61,557 bases of DNA from Bacteroidia bacterium 43-41 (GCA_001898165.1 MKTD01000055.1:1-61557); one strand, 5' to 3'; positions 47,635 to 58,055 are shown, counted from the first letter of the stretch. The notes: a model not told the origin generated them from the letters alone. Numbers and translations are program-made.

Positions 47635-50619
47635 ATGAACTTATCCACTTCGCCATCCGTCATTAAAGCCCACGATATAAGCCGGTTCCAGTTCCGCGAT
47701 ACACCCTTTGTGAAGCTGATGAACAAGCGCATCTACAACGTCCTTTTTATTGCCTCGCAATACGATATGTTCATCCTTGAGGACGACGGGCGAGTGGACG
47801 AGCAGATATTCAACGAATATACATCGCTTAACCTCCGTTATCCGCCCCGTTTTACGCAAGTGAGCACCGTTGAGCAAGCACTGGAAGAACTTCGTTCCAA
47901 CCGCTATGAACTGATCATTTGTATGCCGAACATGGACAATCACGAAATTTTTGTTCAGGCAAAAGTGATCAAACACAAGTTCCCGTATATCCCGATTGTG
48001 TTGCTTACACCCTTTTCAAAATCGGTTACGCGGGTGCTTGAAAGGGAGGATATTTCGGGGATGGACTACGTTTTCAGCTGGTTGGGAAATGCCGATTTGT
48101 TGCTTGCCATCATCAAGCTTATCGAGGACAGCATGAACGTCGAGAGTGATGTGGAAACTGTTGGTGTTCAAACCATTATGCTGGTTGAAGATTCCGTCCG
48201 TTTCTATTCGTCGGTATTGCCGCTGCTCTATAAATATGTACTCAACGAGTCGAAAGAGTTCTCCAAGGAAGCGCTCAACGACCACCTGCGTATGATGCGT
48301 ATGCGCGGGAGGCCAAAAATCCTACTGGCGCGGAATTATGAGGAGGCGGTCAGCCTTTACAAAAAGTACGGCGATAATATGCTGGGTGTTATTTCGGATA
48401 TCAGCTTCAACCGTGAAGGTAAAAAAGATAAGTTCGCGGGGAGGATGTTGGGTGAGTGGATTCGCAAAAAGAACAAATACATCCCGATAATTTACGCGTC
48501 ATCGGAATCTGAAAACAGAGAATATGCGGCACGGGTGGATGCCAAATTCATCGATAAAAATTCAAAGACCTTTCCGCAGGATTTTCATAAAGCCGTAAAA
48601 GATAATCTGGGGTTCGGCGACTTTATCATTATTGCGCCCAAATCTCAGGAGGAAATTTTCAGGATCAAGAACCTGAAAGAATTGCAGTTGAATATCCGCC
48701 AGATTCCCGATGACTCCTTGTATTATCATCTTTCGAGGAATCATTTTTCCCGTTTTTTCTATACACGTGCCATGTTTCCCGTAGCGGAAATGCTGAAAAA
48801 AATTGATGTGTCGGCTTATGCCAAGATGGACGATGCGCGCGAACTTATTTATCAGGCTATTGTAGAATACAGGCGGATGAAAAATGCGGGTGTGGTAGCG
48901 GTATTCGAAAAGGACCGGTTCGATAAATACTCTAACTTTGCCCGTATAGGCGAAGGCTCGTTGGGAGGGAAAGGCCGTGGGCTGGCTTTTATCGGACATA
49001 TCGTAAAAACGCATTTGGAGCTGAACAGTTACGAGAATTTCCCGGTTACCACACCCAAAACAGTGGTGTTGTGTACCGATATTTTCGACGAGTTCATGGA
49101 GGCCAATAACCTTTACGATATTGCGCTTTCCCATCGTCCCGATGAGGATATCCTGAAACATTTCCTGACGGCAAAACTACCCAAGCGTTTGGTCAGTGAT
49201 TTCCTGGTCTTTTTTGATGCCATCTCTACTCCCATTGCCATCCGCTCGTCGAGTATGCTCGAGGATTCCCAGTATCAGCCTTTTGCAGGGATATATTCAA
49301 CCTATATGATCCCTTATGTGAGTGATAAATATGAAATGGTCCGCCTGTTGAGCAATGCCGTCAAGGCGGTATATGCATCCGTTTTCTATAAAGACAGCAA
49401 AGCATATATGACCGCTACTCAAAATCTCATCGATCAGGAAAAGATGGCGATCGTGCTGCAGGAGGTAGTAGGCGGTGAGTATGGCAATCTCTTCTATCCG
49501 GCAGTCTCGGGCGTTGCCCGTTCCATTAACTATTATCCCATCGGCAACGAAAAGACGGAAGATGGTATTGTGAATATGGCCATGGGTTTGGGGAAATATA
49601 TTATGGACGGATACCAGGGGTTGCGTTTTTCTCCGCTACATCCCAAAAACATATTGCAGTTAAGTTCGCTAGACACCGCTTTGAGGGATACACAAACCCA
49701 GTTTTATGCACTCGACCTGGAGTCGATGTCAAAGGATTTCACCATTGATGATGGTTTTAATTTGCAAAAACTACGCATACAGCAGGCAGATACTAACAGT
49801 CCGTTACGATACGTTTCATCTACTTATGATCCTAATGACCAGATTATTCGCGACGGTTTTTACGAGGGAGGGAGAAAGATTATCTCGTTTGCCAACATGT
49901 TGAAACACGATACGTTCCCGCTTGCGGAAACGCTGGATAAGGTGTTGAAGGTAGGCCAGCAGGAGATGGGACGGCCGGTGGAAATAGAGTTTGCGGTGAA
50001 TATAAAGGCCCAGCAGGAAGCCGAGTTTTTCGTATTGCAAATCCGTCCGATTGTCGATAGCAAAGAGGTCGTGAACGAAGACCTGGAAAACATTGATAGG
50101 TCCGGGACGATACTCTATTCGCACAATGCCCTTGGAAACGGGATATCCACCGATGTTTACGATGTGGTTTACGTGAAAACGAAGAATTTTTCCGCCGCCA
50201 ATAATCCTGCGATAGCAAGAGAAATTGAAAAGGTGAATCATCGGTTTATAGAAGTCGATAAAAACTATGTGCTGATTGGTCCCGGCCGGTGGGGATCGTC
50301 CGATCCGTGGCTGGGGATTCCGGTAAAATGGGCGCACATTTGTCAGGCACGCATTATCGTGGAGTCGGGTTTGGAAAATTACCGGATTGAACCGAGCCAG
50401 GGTACCCATTTTTTCCAGAACCTCACATCGTTTGGCGTGGGTTACTTCACGATCAACTCATTTATTCAAAATGACGGTTTTTTTGATGAAGATTTTCTTG
50501 ATTCGCAACCTGCTGTGTATGAGACAGGTTTTATACGACATGTTCGTTTCGATCAGCCGTTGCCTATAAAAATCAGTGGAAAGAAAAAAATCGGAGTGGT
50601 GATGAAACCTGAATTATAA
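47635..50619 (+). CDS. Receiver-like/PPDK ATP-grasp fusion protein without PEP-synthase catalytic domains
   Basis: 994 aa. Residues about 34-160 form a degenerate receiver-like domain (NVLFIASQYDMFILEDDG, no phospho-Asp). Residues about 178-335 form a second one with a full acidic pocket: LVEDS, GVISDISF (phospho-Asp candidate), YASSES and FIDKNS. From about 420 to 830 follows the PEP/pyruvate-binding ATP-grasp of PPDK/PpsA: GEGSLGGKGRGLAFIG, TPIAIRSSSMLEDSQYQPFAG and FFVLQIRPIV. The phosphohistidine swivel (GGxxxHxAI) and PEP/pyruvate TIM barrel are absent. Instead a 150-aa tail has VLIGPGRWGSSDPWLGIPV. The start at 47635 follows the -7 box. Function unknown; automated calls of PEP synthase would be wrong. 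Confidence 0.8.
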   Translation: MNLSTSPSVIKAHDISRFQFRDTPFVKLMNKRIYNVLFIASQYDMFILEDDGRVDEQIFNEYTSLNLRYPPRFTQVSTVEQALEELRSNRYELIICMPNMDNHEIFVQAKVIKHKFPYIPIVLLTPFSKSVTRVLEREDISGMDYVFSWLGNADLLLAIIKLIEDSMNVESDVETVGVQTIMLVEDSVRFYSSVLPLLYKYVLNESKEFSKEALNDHLRMMRMRGRPKILLARNYEEAVSLYKKYGDNMLGVISDISFNREGKKDKFAGRMLGEWIRKKNKYIPIIYASSESENREYAARVDAKFIDKNSKTFPQDFHKAVKDNLGFGDFIIIAPKSQEEIFRIKNLKELQLNIRQIPDDSLYYHLSRNHFSRFFYTRAMFPVAEMLKKIDVSAYAKMDDARELIYQAIVEYRRMKNAGVVAVFEKDRFDKYSNFARIGEGSLGGKGRGLAFIGHIVKTHLELNSYENFPVTTPKTVVLCTDIFDEFMEANNLYDIALSHRPDEDILKHFLTAKLPKRLVSDFLVFFDAISTPIAIRSSSMLEDSQYQPFAGIYSTYMIPYVSDKYEMVRLLSNAVKAVYASVFYKDSKAYMTATQNLIDQEKMAIVLQEVVGGEYGNLFYPAVSGVARSINYYPIGNEKTEDGIVNMAMGLGKYIMDGYQGLRFSPLHPKNILQLSSLDTALRDTQTQFYALDLESMSKDFTIDDGFNLQKLRIQQADTNSPLRYVSSTYDPNDQIIRDGFYEGGRKIISFANMLKHDTFPLAETLDKVLKVGQQEMGRPVEIEFAVNIKAQQEAEFFVLQIRPIVDSKEVVNEDLENIDRSGTILYSHNALGNGISTDVYDVVYVKTKNFSAANNPAIAREIEKVNHRFIEVDKNYVLIGPGRWGSSDPWLGIPVKWAHICQARIIVESGLENYRIEPSQGTHFFQNLTSFGVGYFTINSFIQNDGFFDEDFLDSQPAVYETGFIRHVRFDQPLPIKISGKKKIGVVMKPEL

Positions 50620-50643
50620 AACATATTCTAACAACAAACCCGT

Positions 50644-53600
50644 ATGAAAAAACTTTTATTGATTGCTGCGGCGGTGATATCTTTTCTTTCGCTACAAGCA
50701 CAAACCAAACAGACTATGAATTACGAACAGGCTTGGAAAAAGGTGGCCGAGCTGGAACAGAAATCGTTGCCGGGATCGGCATCGGAAGAAGTAGGCAATA
50801 TTCTACGGAGGTCGATTGCCGAAAAAAATGCTCCTCAAACCATCAAAGCCCTTGTCCACCAGGGTAAATACGACTTGGCGCGGGATGCGGAGAACGACAC
50901 CGTGATCTTCTGCAACCTGACCGATATGTTGGGAAAATCGACTGACGCGGTAGAAAAATCGGTGTTGCATTCTATGCTCGGTGAGCTCTATCTGCAATAT
51001 TACCAGAGAGACCAATGGACCATTAATGAGCGTACGGCGATAAGCGGATTTGTCCCTGCAGATATGAAAGAATGGTCGAAAAATAACTTCTACGATAAAG
51101 TGATTGAGCATCTCAATGCGTCCATCGAACCGTACGATCAACTCGTAAAATCGCAAGTCCAGCCTTTTGAACAGGTGATTATCCCCGGCAGGGATTCCCG
51201 GCGTTTTTATCCCACCATGTACGACTTTTTAGCGCTCCGGGCCATCGAATTTTTCAGCCGGATAGGCGAAGATACGGATTTAAGCCGCTCACTGGCGAAG
51301 AAAAACATTACATCATCGTCGTTGTTCGCCCCTATCGGAGAATTTGTGAAACTGAATTTTGATCCGCAACCCGGAGAATATAACCTGTGGGCGCTGGAGA
51401 CCTATAAAAAACTACTTGTCTCTTTGTCTGAAAGGAATTTAAACAGTTCGGCCGTTCTCCTGCAACTCGATAAATCGGACTATCTGGCAAGGATGCGCAA
51501 TGCACACGATAACTATGCTTTTCCGGCATTGCAAAAGCTGTTGGAGCAATGGAAGGACGACCCGGTAAGCGTGGAAATCGTGGATAAGATGGCGGAGAGC
51601 CTTGAAGGGCCGGATAAGACAAAGGAGTTGTATGATTTACTGCAAAAGACCATCCGGTCGTTTCCTAAATATGAACGGATATCCATTTTAGAAAATCGAT
51701 GCTTGCAACTTACGCAACCTCAATTTCAGGTAAAGGGGAACAATACTTTCGGTGCGAAAACGGAAAAAAAGTTTACCGTCGAGTATAAAAACCTCAGGAA
51801 ACTAAAGGCCAAACTCTATCGCCTCGATTCACCCGTTCCTCTCTTTTACGGTGACAACAGCGGCCGCCTGCAAAAAAACGAGAAGAAAACCTTGATTCGT
51901 GAAACTCCTGTTCCTCTTGTGTCCAAACAGCCGTACGAATCGGGACAGGCCGATTTTGCAATAAACGTTTCGGAATTCGGTACCTACAAACTCGAATTTG
52001 AGTCTGACCCTGCTGCGCAAAATGAGAGCGATGGCGGTTTTTATTTTTCCGTTTCCGACTTGGCGGTATTCAGCCGTTCGCCGGCAAAGGATAAATACGA
52101 ATTTTTTGTGGTGGACCGGGTAAGTGGCGAGCCGGTGAAGAATGCCCGGGTGGATATCTATAAACTCAATTCAACGCTTACTCCTGTGGCCACGCTTCCC
52201 GTGAATGAAACAGGGCAGGCGGTTTACACCAAAAATATTCCCAATAACGACGTTTTTTATCGGGCCGTTGCGGGAAACGATAACGGTGCCTTATTGAGCC
52301 GGATGCCGTGGAGGTATTATCAATACGAAGATCGTCAACAACAAACCGTTGAAACGGTAAATATATTCACGGACAGAAGCCTGTACCGTCCCGGACAAAC
52401 CGTGTTTTTCAAAGCGGTTGCCTCTGTTACAAAAGACGATAAGTCGCAGATCGCCACCCATAAATCCCTCGAATTTATTCTGCGGGACGCTAATCAGCAG
52501 GAAGTTTCCAGGCAGACTTTAAAAACCAACGAGTTTGGTTCTGCTTCGGGAGAATTTGTATTGCCGCAGGGATTGCTGGCAGGATATTTTACGATAACCA
52601 CCAACAACGGGAATGCCGGTTTCCGGGTGGAAGAATACAAACGTCCCACGTTTGAAGTTACGTTCGATAAAATAGTGAAAACCTATAAATTCGGCGAGGA
52701 GATTACTCTGACCGGAAAAGTCGAAAACTTTTCGGGTGTGAAACTGCAAAACGCCGGTGTGGATTACCGCATCACACGCCGGCAATCGTGGTGGTGGCGA
52801 TGGGGAGGGTCTCCGGAACATTTTACCGAAGGCACTGCGACAACCGATGAAAATGGAAAATTCACCGTTGTTTTCACACCGCAGAAAACCGATGAAGGCG
52901 TCTCTTCCCGCTCTGTTTATACGTTCGATGTGGAAGCCACAGTTACGGATGTGAACGGGGAGACAGAGGTTGGGAGTTATTCCGTTACAGTGGGCGATAT
53001 TTCGATGATGCTGAACATTGAAATGCCCGGTCAACTGGAAAAATCTTCTGCGGAAAAGATAGTTGTTTCAGCCAAAAACTTGGACGCGAGTGATGTAAAA
53101 GCATCGGGCAGGTATCAGGTTTTCTCGCTTTTAGAAAATGATTCCATCAACACACAGGTGCTGCAAGGGAGTTTCGAAACCGGGGAGCAGACGGGACTAA
53201 AATCGGAACTCAAGGCGTTGCCATCGGGAAAATACCGTATCCGGTTGCAATCGAAAGACGATCGTGAAAATGAGGTCTCCTCCGAAAAGGATTTTATATT
53301 GTTTGACTATTCCGATAAACGTCCGCCTGTAAAAACCAACGAGTGGTTTGTAGTTAAAAGTGGCGTATTTGCAACCGGCAAAAATGCGGAGATCATTCTC
53401 GGCGCTGTCGATAATATAAACGTGTTGTATGAACTCTGGCGAGAGGACACGCTGCTGGAGCGGAAATGGATAAAAATCAACAAGGAGAACCGATTGTTTT
53501 CGATTCCCTATAAAGCAGAATATAAAACCGGTGTGACGCTGATGCTGACGTACGTGAAAGATGAAAAGTTTTATCATCGCTCAACAGCATTACTTCCCGA

Positions 53601-56424
53601 AAAAGAGAAAACCGGATTGGATGTGAAACTGGATGTCTTTCGCGATAAAATACGCCCGGGAGCCGGTGAAGAATGGCGGTTGTCGGTAAAAGACGCCAAA
53701 GGGGATCCCGCCATAGCTGAGGTTTTGGCATCGATGTACGATTTTTCGCTCGACCGGATTTATCCCGTACCGAATTGGATGCTGAATTTGCCGCAGTTTT
53801 ACAATTACAGGGGGGCTGTCTCTTTGCAAAACGATCAATCTTTCCACTCACAGTGGATAAACGGATATATAACGATACCGCTAAAGAATGTGGAGCCGTT
53901 CACTTTTGACCGGTTTAACTGGTTTGATTTTTCGTTTTACCGGTACGGAAGAATGCTTCGCGGAGTTCAACTGGAGAGTTTTGCCGCCTCTCCTTCCTCC
54001 TTGGCAAAAAAAGAAGCAGCTCAGTTTGTAGCTGAGGATGTTTTAAAAGAAGAGGGAGCCGGATTCACCCGCAGAGAATCCAATCTGCCGTCTCCACCGT
54101 CCGACGGAGGTCTTGTAGCCCCTCAAATCCGCCGCAATTTCAACGAAACAGCGTTCTTCTTTCCGCAATTGCGGACAAACGAGAAAGGCGAAACGCAAAT
54201 TGCATTCACCGTACCCGAAAGCAATACCCGTTGGCGTTTCCGCGTACTGGCGCACGATAAGAACCTGAACACGGGCCAAGCCGAAGCGTTTGCCGTTTCG
54301 CAAAAAGAACTGATGGTTACGCCCAATATGCCGCGATTCCTTCGTCGTGGTGATGTTGTCACTATTTCGACAAAAATCTCCAACTTATCCGATACGGTAA
54401 TTAGCGGAACAGCCCGCATCATCCTGTTCAATCCGCTTACCGATGAAACAATTCCGTCGGGCGCATCGCAGCAACAACCGTTTTTCATCGCACCAAACGC
54501 CTCTTCCGATGCGTCGTGGATATTTGATGTACCGGACGGTATCGATGCTGTCGGGGTGCGGGTTGTTGCGCAAAGCGCCTCGTTCAGCGACGGCGAACAA
54601 CATGTTTTGGCGGTGCTGCCCAACCGGATGCTCGTCACCGAGAGTATGCGGATGGATGTGAACGGAACACAGACCAAAGAGTTTACGATGGAGAGGCTGG
54701 TGAACAAGACATCCGCCACCGCCGAAGATTATCGCCTGACGTTGGAATTCACATCCAATCCGGCGTGGTATGCCGTGCAGGCTCTTCCCGTGTTGAGTGC
54801 TCCCGAAAGCGATAACGCCGTTTCGTGGTTTGCATCGTATTATGCCAATACGCTAGGGATGCATATTTCGAAAACTTATCCAAAAGTGTCAGCCATGATT
54901 GAAGCATGGAAGAAACAGGGTGGGGATTCGGAAACGCTCTTATCGAACCTCGAAAAGAATCAGGAGCTCAAAAACGTGCTGCTGGAAGAGACGCCCTGGG
55001 TGCTGGAAGCAAAAAACGAATCGGAGCAAAAACAAAAACTCGCGCTCTTGTTCGATTTAAACCGCAACCAAAACCTTACACGCCAAGCCATTGATAAGCT
55101 CAAGGAGTTGCAAGCAACACAAGGCGGTTGGTCTTGGTTTAAAGGGTTTTATCCGAGCCGAAGCATCACGCAATACATCCTTTACGGGTTCAATCGGTTG
55201 AAGGAGTTGGAAGCAGTGGAATTCTCCGATGATATTCTTTCGATGCAGGCAAAAGCCATTGCTTATCTTGATGAAGAGGTGCTGGAGGGTTTCAAAAACC
55301 TGAAAAAACAAAACAGGAATTGGCGGAACCTCAAGACCATTCCGGTTTATGATTTGGAATATCTTTATGTCCGTTCATCGTATGGCCAATACCCGATAAG
55401 CAAGGAATTGCAGGAAATGATCGGTTTTTATACCTCGGTTATAGAGAAAAACTGGACGCAATCCGGTTTGTACGAACGTTCGCTTATTGCGGTCCTGATG
55501 CAGAAAAACAACAAGCAGAACATCGTGCAGGATATGCTGAAATCTTATCGGGAGCACGCCACCATTTCCGAAGAGATGGGAATGTTCTGGGCAAACAACC
55601 GCGCGCACGTGTTTATGTCGCAATCGGCCGTATCGGTGCACACGTTTATCATGGATGCTTTCCGGCGGGGTGGTGCAAAAGCCGGTGAAATGGACCAGAT
55701 GAAACGCTGGCTGCTAAAACAAAAGCAAACGCAGAGGTGGGAGTCTGCCCATGCCACAATGGATGCCGTTTACGCGCTATTGAGCACGGGGACGGATTGG
55801 TTTTCATCGGAAAATAAAACTAAGGTCACCGTTGCCGGTAAGGCTATTGAGGGCACGGAATACATAAAAGAAACGTGGTACAACACTGAAATTGTTCCTC
55901 AAATGGGACGAGTGAAAATCGAAAATTCGGGTAATGCCCCGGCGTGGGGTGCGCTTTACCGGCAGTATTACGAAGATCTGGATAAAATTACAAAGACCGA
56001 TGCTTCGCTCGATGTGGAAAAGTTGCTTTTCCTGGAAAAGACCGATGCTTCGGGAACAAAACTCATCCCCGTTACCGGGAACGATCCGTTGAAGGTGGGT
56101 GATAAAGTTATCGTCCGCCTGACCGTCCGTACCGACCGCGATTTGGAGTTTGTACATCTGAAAGATATGCGTGCTGCCGCTTTCGAACCTGCTGAACAGC
56201 TTTCGGGCGTGAAGTGGCAAGGAGGAGTTCTCTATTATCAGACATCGAAAGATGCCTCGTCCAATTTCTATTTCGATGTGTTGCCACGCGGAACGTATGT
56301 TTTTGAATACGGTGTTTTCGTTGCCCGGACGGGTGATTATTCCAACGGGATTACTACCATCCAGTGTATGTATGCTCCGGAATTCACCTCACACACGGCA
56401 GGAATAAGGGTGAATGTGAGGTGA
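50644..56424 (+). CDS. Alpha-2-macroglobulin family protein lacking the thioester
   Basis: 1926-aa exported protein (signal peptide 1-19, MKKLLLIAAAVISFLSLQA; no lipobox). After an N-terminal helical part, macroglobulin-like domains begin. The MG2 signature TDRSLYRPGQTVFFKAVASV is at about 577-596. The A2M core block TNEKGETQIAFTVPESNTRWR is near 1179-1200. The helical thioester-domain region lies at about 1380-1650. The CxEQ thioester is missing: the equivalent place reads LSAPESDNAVSWFASYYAN. Like E. coli YfaS, it therefore cannot bind proteases covalently. It is 24 nt after the receiver/PPDK gene, probably cotranscribed. No partner penicillin-binding protein gene (pbpC) is seen. Confidence 0.9.
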   Translation: MKKLLLIAAAVISFLSLQAQTKQTMNYEQAWKKVAELEQKSLPGSASEEVGNILRRSIAEKNAPQTIKALVHQGKYDLARDAENDTVIFCNLTDMLGKSTDAVEKSVLHSMLGELYLQYYQRDQWTINERTAISGFVPADMKEWSKNNFYDKVIEHLNASIEPYDQLVKSQVQPFEQVIIPGRDSRRFYPTMYDFLALRAIEFFSRIGEDTDLSRSLAKKNITSSSLFAPIGEFVKLNFDPQPGEYNLWALETYKKLLVSLSERNLNSSAVLLQLDKSDYLARMRNAHDNYAFPALQKLLEQWKDDPVSVEIVDKMAESLEGPDKTKELYDLLQKTIRSFPKYERISILENRCLQLTQPQFQVKGNNTFGAKTEKKFTVEYKNLRKLKAKLYRLDSPVPLFYGDNSGRLQKNEKKTLIRETPVPLVSKQPYESGQADFAINVSEFGTYKLEFESDPAAQNESDGGFYFSVSDLAVFSRSPAKDKYEFFVVDRVSGEPVKNARVDIYKLNSTLTPVATLPVNETGQAVYTKNIPNNDVFYRAVAGNDNGALLSRMPWRYYQYEDRQQQTVETVNIFTDRSLYRPGQTVFFKAVASVTKDDKSQIATHKSLEFILRDANQQEVSRQTLKTNEFGSASGEFVLPQGLLAGYFTITTNNGNAGFRVEEYKRPTFEVTFDKIVKTYKFGEEITLTGKVENFSGVKLQNAGVDYRITRRQSWWWRWGGSPEHFTEGTATTDENGKFTVVFTPQKTDEGVSSRSVYTFDVEATVTDVNGETEVGSYSVTVGDISMMLNIEMPGQLEKSSAEKIVVSAKNLDASDVKASGRYQVFSLLENDSINTQVLQGSFETGEQTGLKSELKALPSGKYRIRLQSKDDRENEVSSEKDFILFDYSDKRPPVKTNEWFVVKSGVFATGKNAEIILGAVDNINVLYELWREDTLLERKWIKINKENRLFSIPYKAEYKTGVTLMLTYVKDEKFYHRSTALLPEKEKTGLDVKLDVFRDKIRPGAGEEWRLSVKDAKGDPAIAEVLASMYDFSLDRIYPVPNWMLNLPQFYNYRGAVSLQNDQSFHSQWINGYITIPLKNVEPFTFDRFNWFDFSFYRYGRMLRGVQLESFAASPSSLAKKEAAQFVAEDVLKEEGAGFTRRESNLPSPPSDGGLVAPQIRRNFNETAFFFPQLRTNEKGETQIAFTVPESNTRWRFRVLAHDKNLNTGQAEAFAVSQKELMVTPNMPRFLRRGDVVTISTKISNLSDTVISGTARIILFNPLTDETIPSGASQQQPFFIAPNASSDASWIFDVPDGIDAVGVRVVAQSASFSDGEQHVLAVLPNRMLVTESMRMDVNGTQTKEFTMERLVNKTSATAEDYRLTLEFTSNPAWYAVQALPVLSAPESDNAVSWFASYYANTLGMHISKTYPKVSAMIEAWKKQGGDSETLLSNLEKNQELKNVLLEETPWVLEAKNESEQKQKLALLFDLNRNQNLTRQAIDKLKELQATQGGWSWFKGFYPSRSITQYILYGFNRLKELEAVEFSDDILSMQAKAIAYLDEEVLEGFKNLKKQNRNWRNLKTIPVYDLEYLYVRSSYGQYPISKELQEMIGFYTSVIEKNWTQSGLYERSLIAVLMQKNNKQNIVQDMLKSYREHATISEEMGMFWANNRAHVFMSQSAVSVHTFIMDAFRRGGAKAGEMDQMKRWLLKQKQTQRWESAHATMDAVYALLSTGTDWFSSENKTKVTVAGKAIEGTEYIKETWYNTEIVPQMGRVKIENSGNAPAWGALYRQYYEDLDKITKTDASLDVEKLLFLEKTDASGTKLIPVTGNDPLKVGDKVIVRLTVRTDRDLEFVHLKDMRAAAFEPAEQLSGVKWQGGVLYYQTSKDASSNFYFDVLPRGTYVFEYGVFVARTGDYSNGITTIQCMYAPEFTSHTAGIRVNVR

Positions 56425-56471
56425 CGGTAATAAATAACGTTAAATGCAGGACGTTTTTTAAACGAATTAGT

Positions 56472-56479
56472 TATTTTTG
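56472..56479 (+). promoter_or_regulatory. -7 promoter box of the DUF1573 gene
   Basis: TATTTTTG matches TAnnTTTG, 42 nt before the start at 56521. Confidence 0.4.
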
Positions 56480-56520
56480 TGTCGAAAAAAACTGATGTAT
56501 CGAATTAAAACAAAGATAAA

Positions 56521-56907
56521 ATGAAAAAATTAAGCTTTATACTGTTGTTCAGTATCGTATTGAGCGGAGTTGCATTTTCGCAATCCGTCCCGGAAGCGCA
56601 ATTCAAGAAAAACGTTCACGATTTCGGAACCATCAAAGAAGAGATCGGAGCCGTTTCTACCCAGTTCGAGTTTACCAATGCGGGAAAAAGCCCGTTAATT
56701 ATACAGCGTGTTTCCGCATCTTGCGGATGTACTACCCCGAGTTATACGAAAGAACCGGTATTGCCCGGGAAAAGCGGTAAGATTGACGTCAAGTATTCAA
56801 CCACTGCACGTCCCGGTACGTTTAACAAGACAATAACCGTTTACACCAATGTCCCTGATACGGTATATGTGCTGTCGATAAAAGGAAATGTTACTCCAAG
56901 GAAATGA
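56521..56907 (+). CDS. Exported DUF1573 protein
   Basis: 128 aa: a signal peptide (MKKLSFILLFSIVLSGVAFS), then an Ig-like DUF1573 domain with HDFGTIKEEIGAVSTQFEFTN and the paired cysteines of SASCGCTTPSY, ending in a PGKSGKIDVKY strand and LSIKGNVTP. Common in Bacteroidetes envelopes; role unknown. The stop codon is 10 nt before the chosen meaB start, so the two may be one operon. Confidence 0.9.
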   Translation: MKKLSFILLFSIVLSGVAFSQSVPEAQFKKNVHDFGTIKEEIGAVSTQFEFTNAGKSPLIIQRVSASCGCTTPSYTKEPVLPGKSGKIDVKYSTTARPGTFNKTITVYTNVPDTVYVLSIKGNVTPRK

Positions 56908-56917
56908 TGATTTGACT

Positions 56918-58015
56918 ATGCATCATCCGGAAAACGACCCTAAATATCTGGGCCTGAATGTTAACAAGGGGGTAGCCCAACCTCCAAGCATAAACCCGTA
57001 TATACACCTTCGTAAGAAACAGCACCGGAAAGAATATTCGGTGAATGAATTTACCGAAGGAATTTTGGCCGGAAATATCACGGTGTTGAGTCAGGCCGTA
57101 ACGTTGGTGGAAAGTTCCAAGCCTGAACATCAGGTGATGGCTCAGGCCATTATCGAAAAGTGCCTGCCTTATTCCGGAAACTCCATCCGCGTAGGGATTA
57201 CGGGAGTTCCCGGTGCCGGAAAAAGCACTTCAATAGATGCATTTGGAATGTATTTGGTTGAGCAAGGCCATAAGTTGGCCGTATTGGCTATAGATCCGTC
57301 GAGCGAGCGGACCAAGGGGAGCATTCTCGGCGATAAAACCCGGATGGAGAAGCTGTCGGTACAGGAAAATGCTTTTATCCGCCCTTCCCCTTCGGAAGGA
57401 TCATTAGGAGGCGTAGCCCGTAAAACGCGCGAAACCATTATCTTGTGTGAAGCAGCGGGATTTGATTATATTTTTGTGGAGACCGTGGGGGTGGGGCAGT
57501 CGGAAACGGCCGTTCACTCGATGGTCGATTTTTTTCTGTTGATCCAACTGTCCGGCACGGGCGATGAGCTGCAAGGGATAAAACGGGGGATTATGGAAAT
57601 GGCAGACGGGATTGTGATCAATAAAGCGGATGGAGACAATATTGAAAAGGCAAAGATGGCACAACGGCAACTGCGGAATGCGTTGCATCTCTACCCGGTT
57701 CCGGAATCGGGATGGACGCCCGAGGTGCTGACTTATTCCGGGTATTACGGATTAGGGATTGATGAAGTCTGGGACATGATCCACCGCTACATTGAGTTTG
57801 TGAAAAAGAACGGTTATTTTGATGTCCGCCGGAATAAGCAGTCGAAATACTGGATGTACGAAACCATCAACGAACGTTTGCTGAACAACTTTTACCAAAA
57901 TGCGGAAATAGAAAAACGGATGCCCCTTCTTGAGGCGGAAGTTCTTTCAGCGCGAAAAAGCTCATTTGTAGCGGCAAAGGAAGCGCTGGACAAGTATTAT
58001 CAGCTGAAAAAATAA
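56918..58015 (+). CDS. meaB: Methylmalonyl-CoA mutase-associated GTPase MeaB
   Basis: G3E-type GTPase chaperone that protects and loads adenosylcobalamin into methylmalonyl-CoA mutase, needed for the succinate-to-propionate route. 365 aa from 56918. It has the P-loop GITGVPGAGKSTSIDAFG, the switch segment DPSSERTKGSILGDKTRM, FVETVGVGQSE and the base motif NKADGD. The start at 56918 (MHHPENDPKYLGLNV) is preferred over 56888, which would overlap the DUF1573 gene and lacks ribosome-site spacing. Neither mutase subunit is encoded in the window. Confidence 0.93.
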   Translation: MHHPENDPKYLGLNVNKGVAQPPSINPYIHLRKKQHRKEYSVNEFTEGILAGNITVLSQAVTLVESSKPEHQVMAQAIIEKCLPYSGNSIRVGITGVPGAGKSTSIDAFGMYLVEQGHKLAVLAIDPSSERTKGSILGDKTRMEKLSVQENAFIRPSPSEGSLGGVARKTRETIILCEAAGFDYIFVETVGVGQSETAVHSMVDFFLLIQLSGTGDELQGIKRGIMEMADGIVINKADGDNIEKAKMAQRQLRNALHLYPVPESGWTPEVLTYSGYYGLGIDEVWDMIHRYIEFVKKNGYFDVRRNKQSKYWMYETINERLLNNFYQNAEIEKRMPLLEAEVLSARKSSFVAAKEALDKYYQLKK

Positions 58016-58055
58016 AAAAATATCCGTATTTGCTACAACGGTACAACTTTTTCTG

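Noticed and set aside
47635-50619. Calling this gene phosphoenolpyruvate synthase
   Set aside because: Only the ATP-grasp part is present; the swivel histidine and PEP-binding barrel are missing.
54123-54719. 198-codon minus-strand frame inside the macroglobulin gene
   Set aside because: No motif, Ser/Thr-rich shadow composition, and the plus-strand gene is continuous across it.
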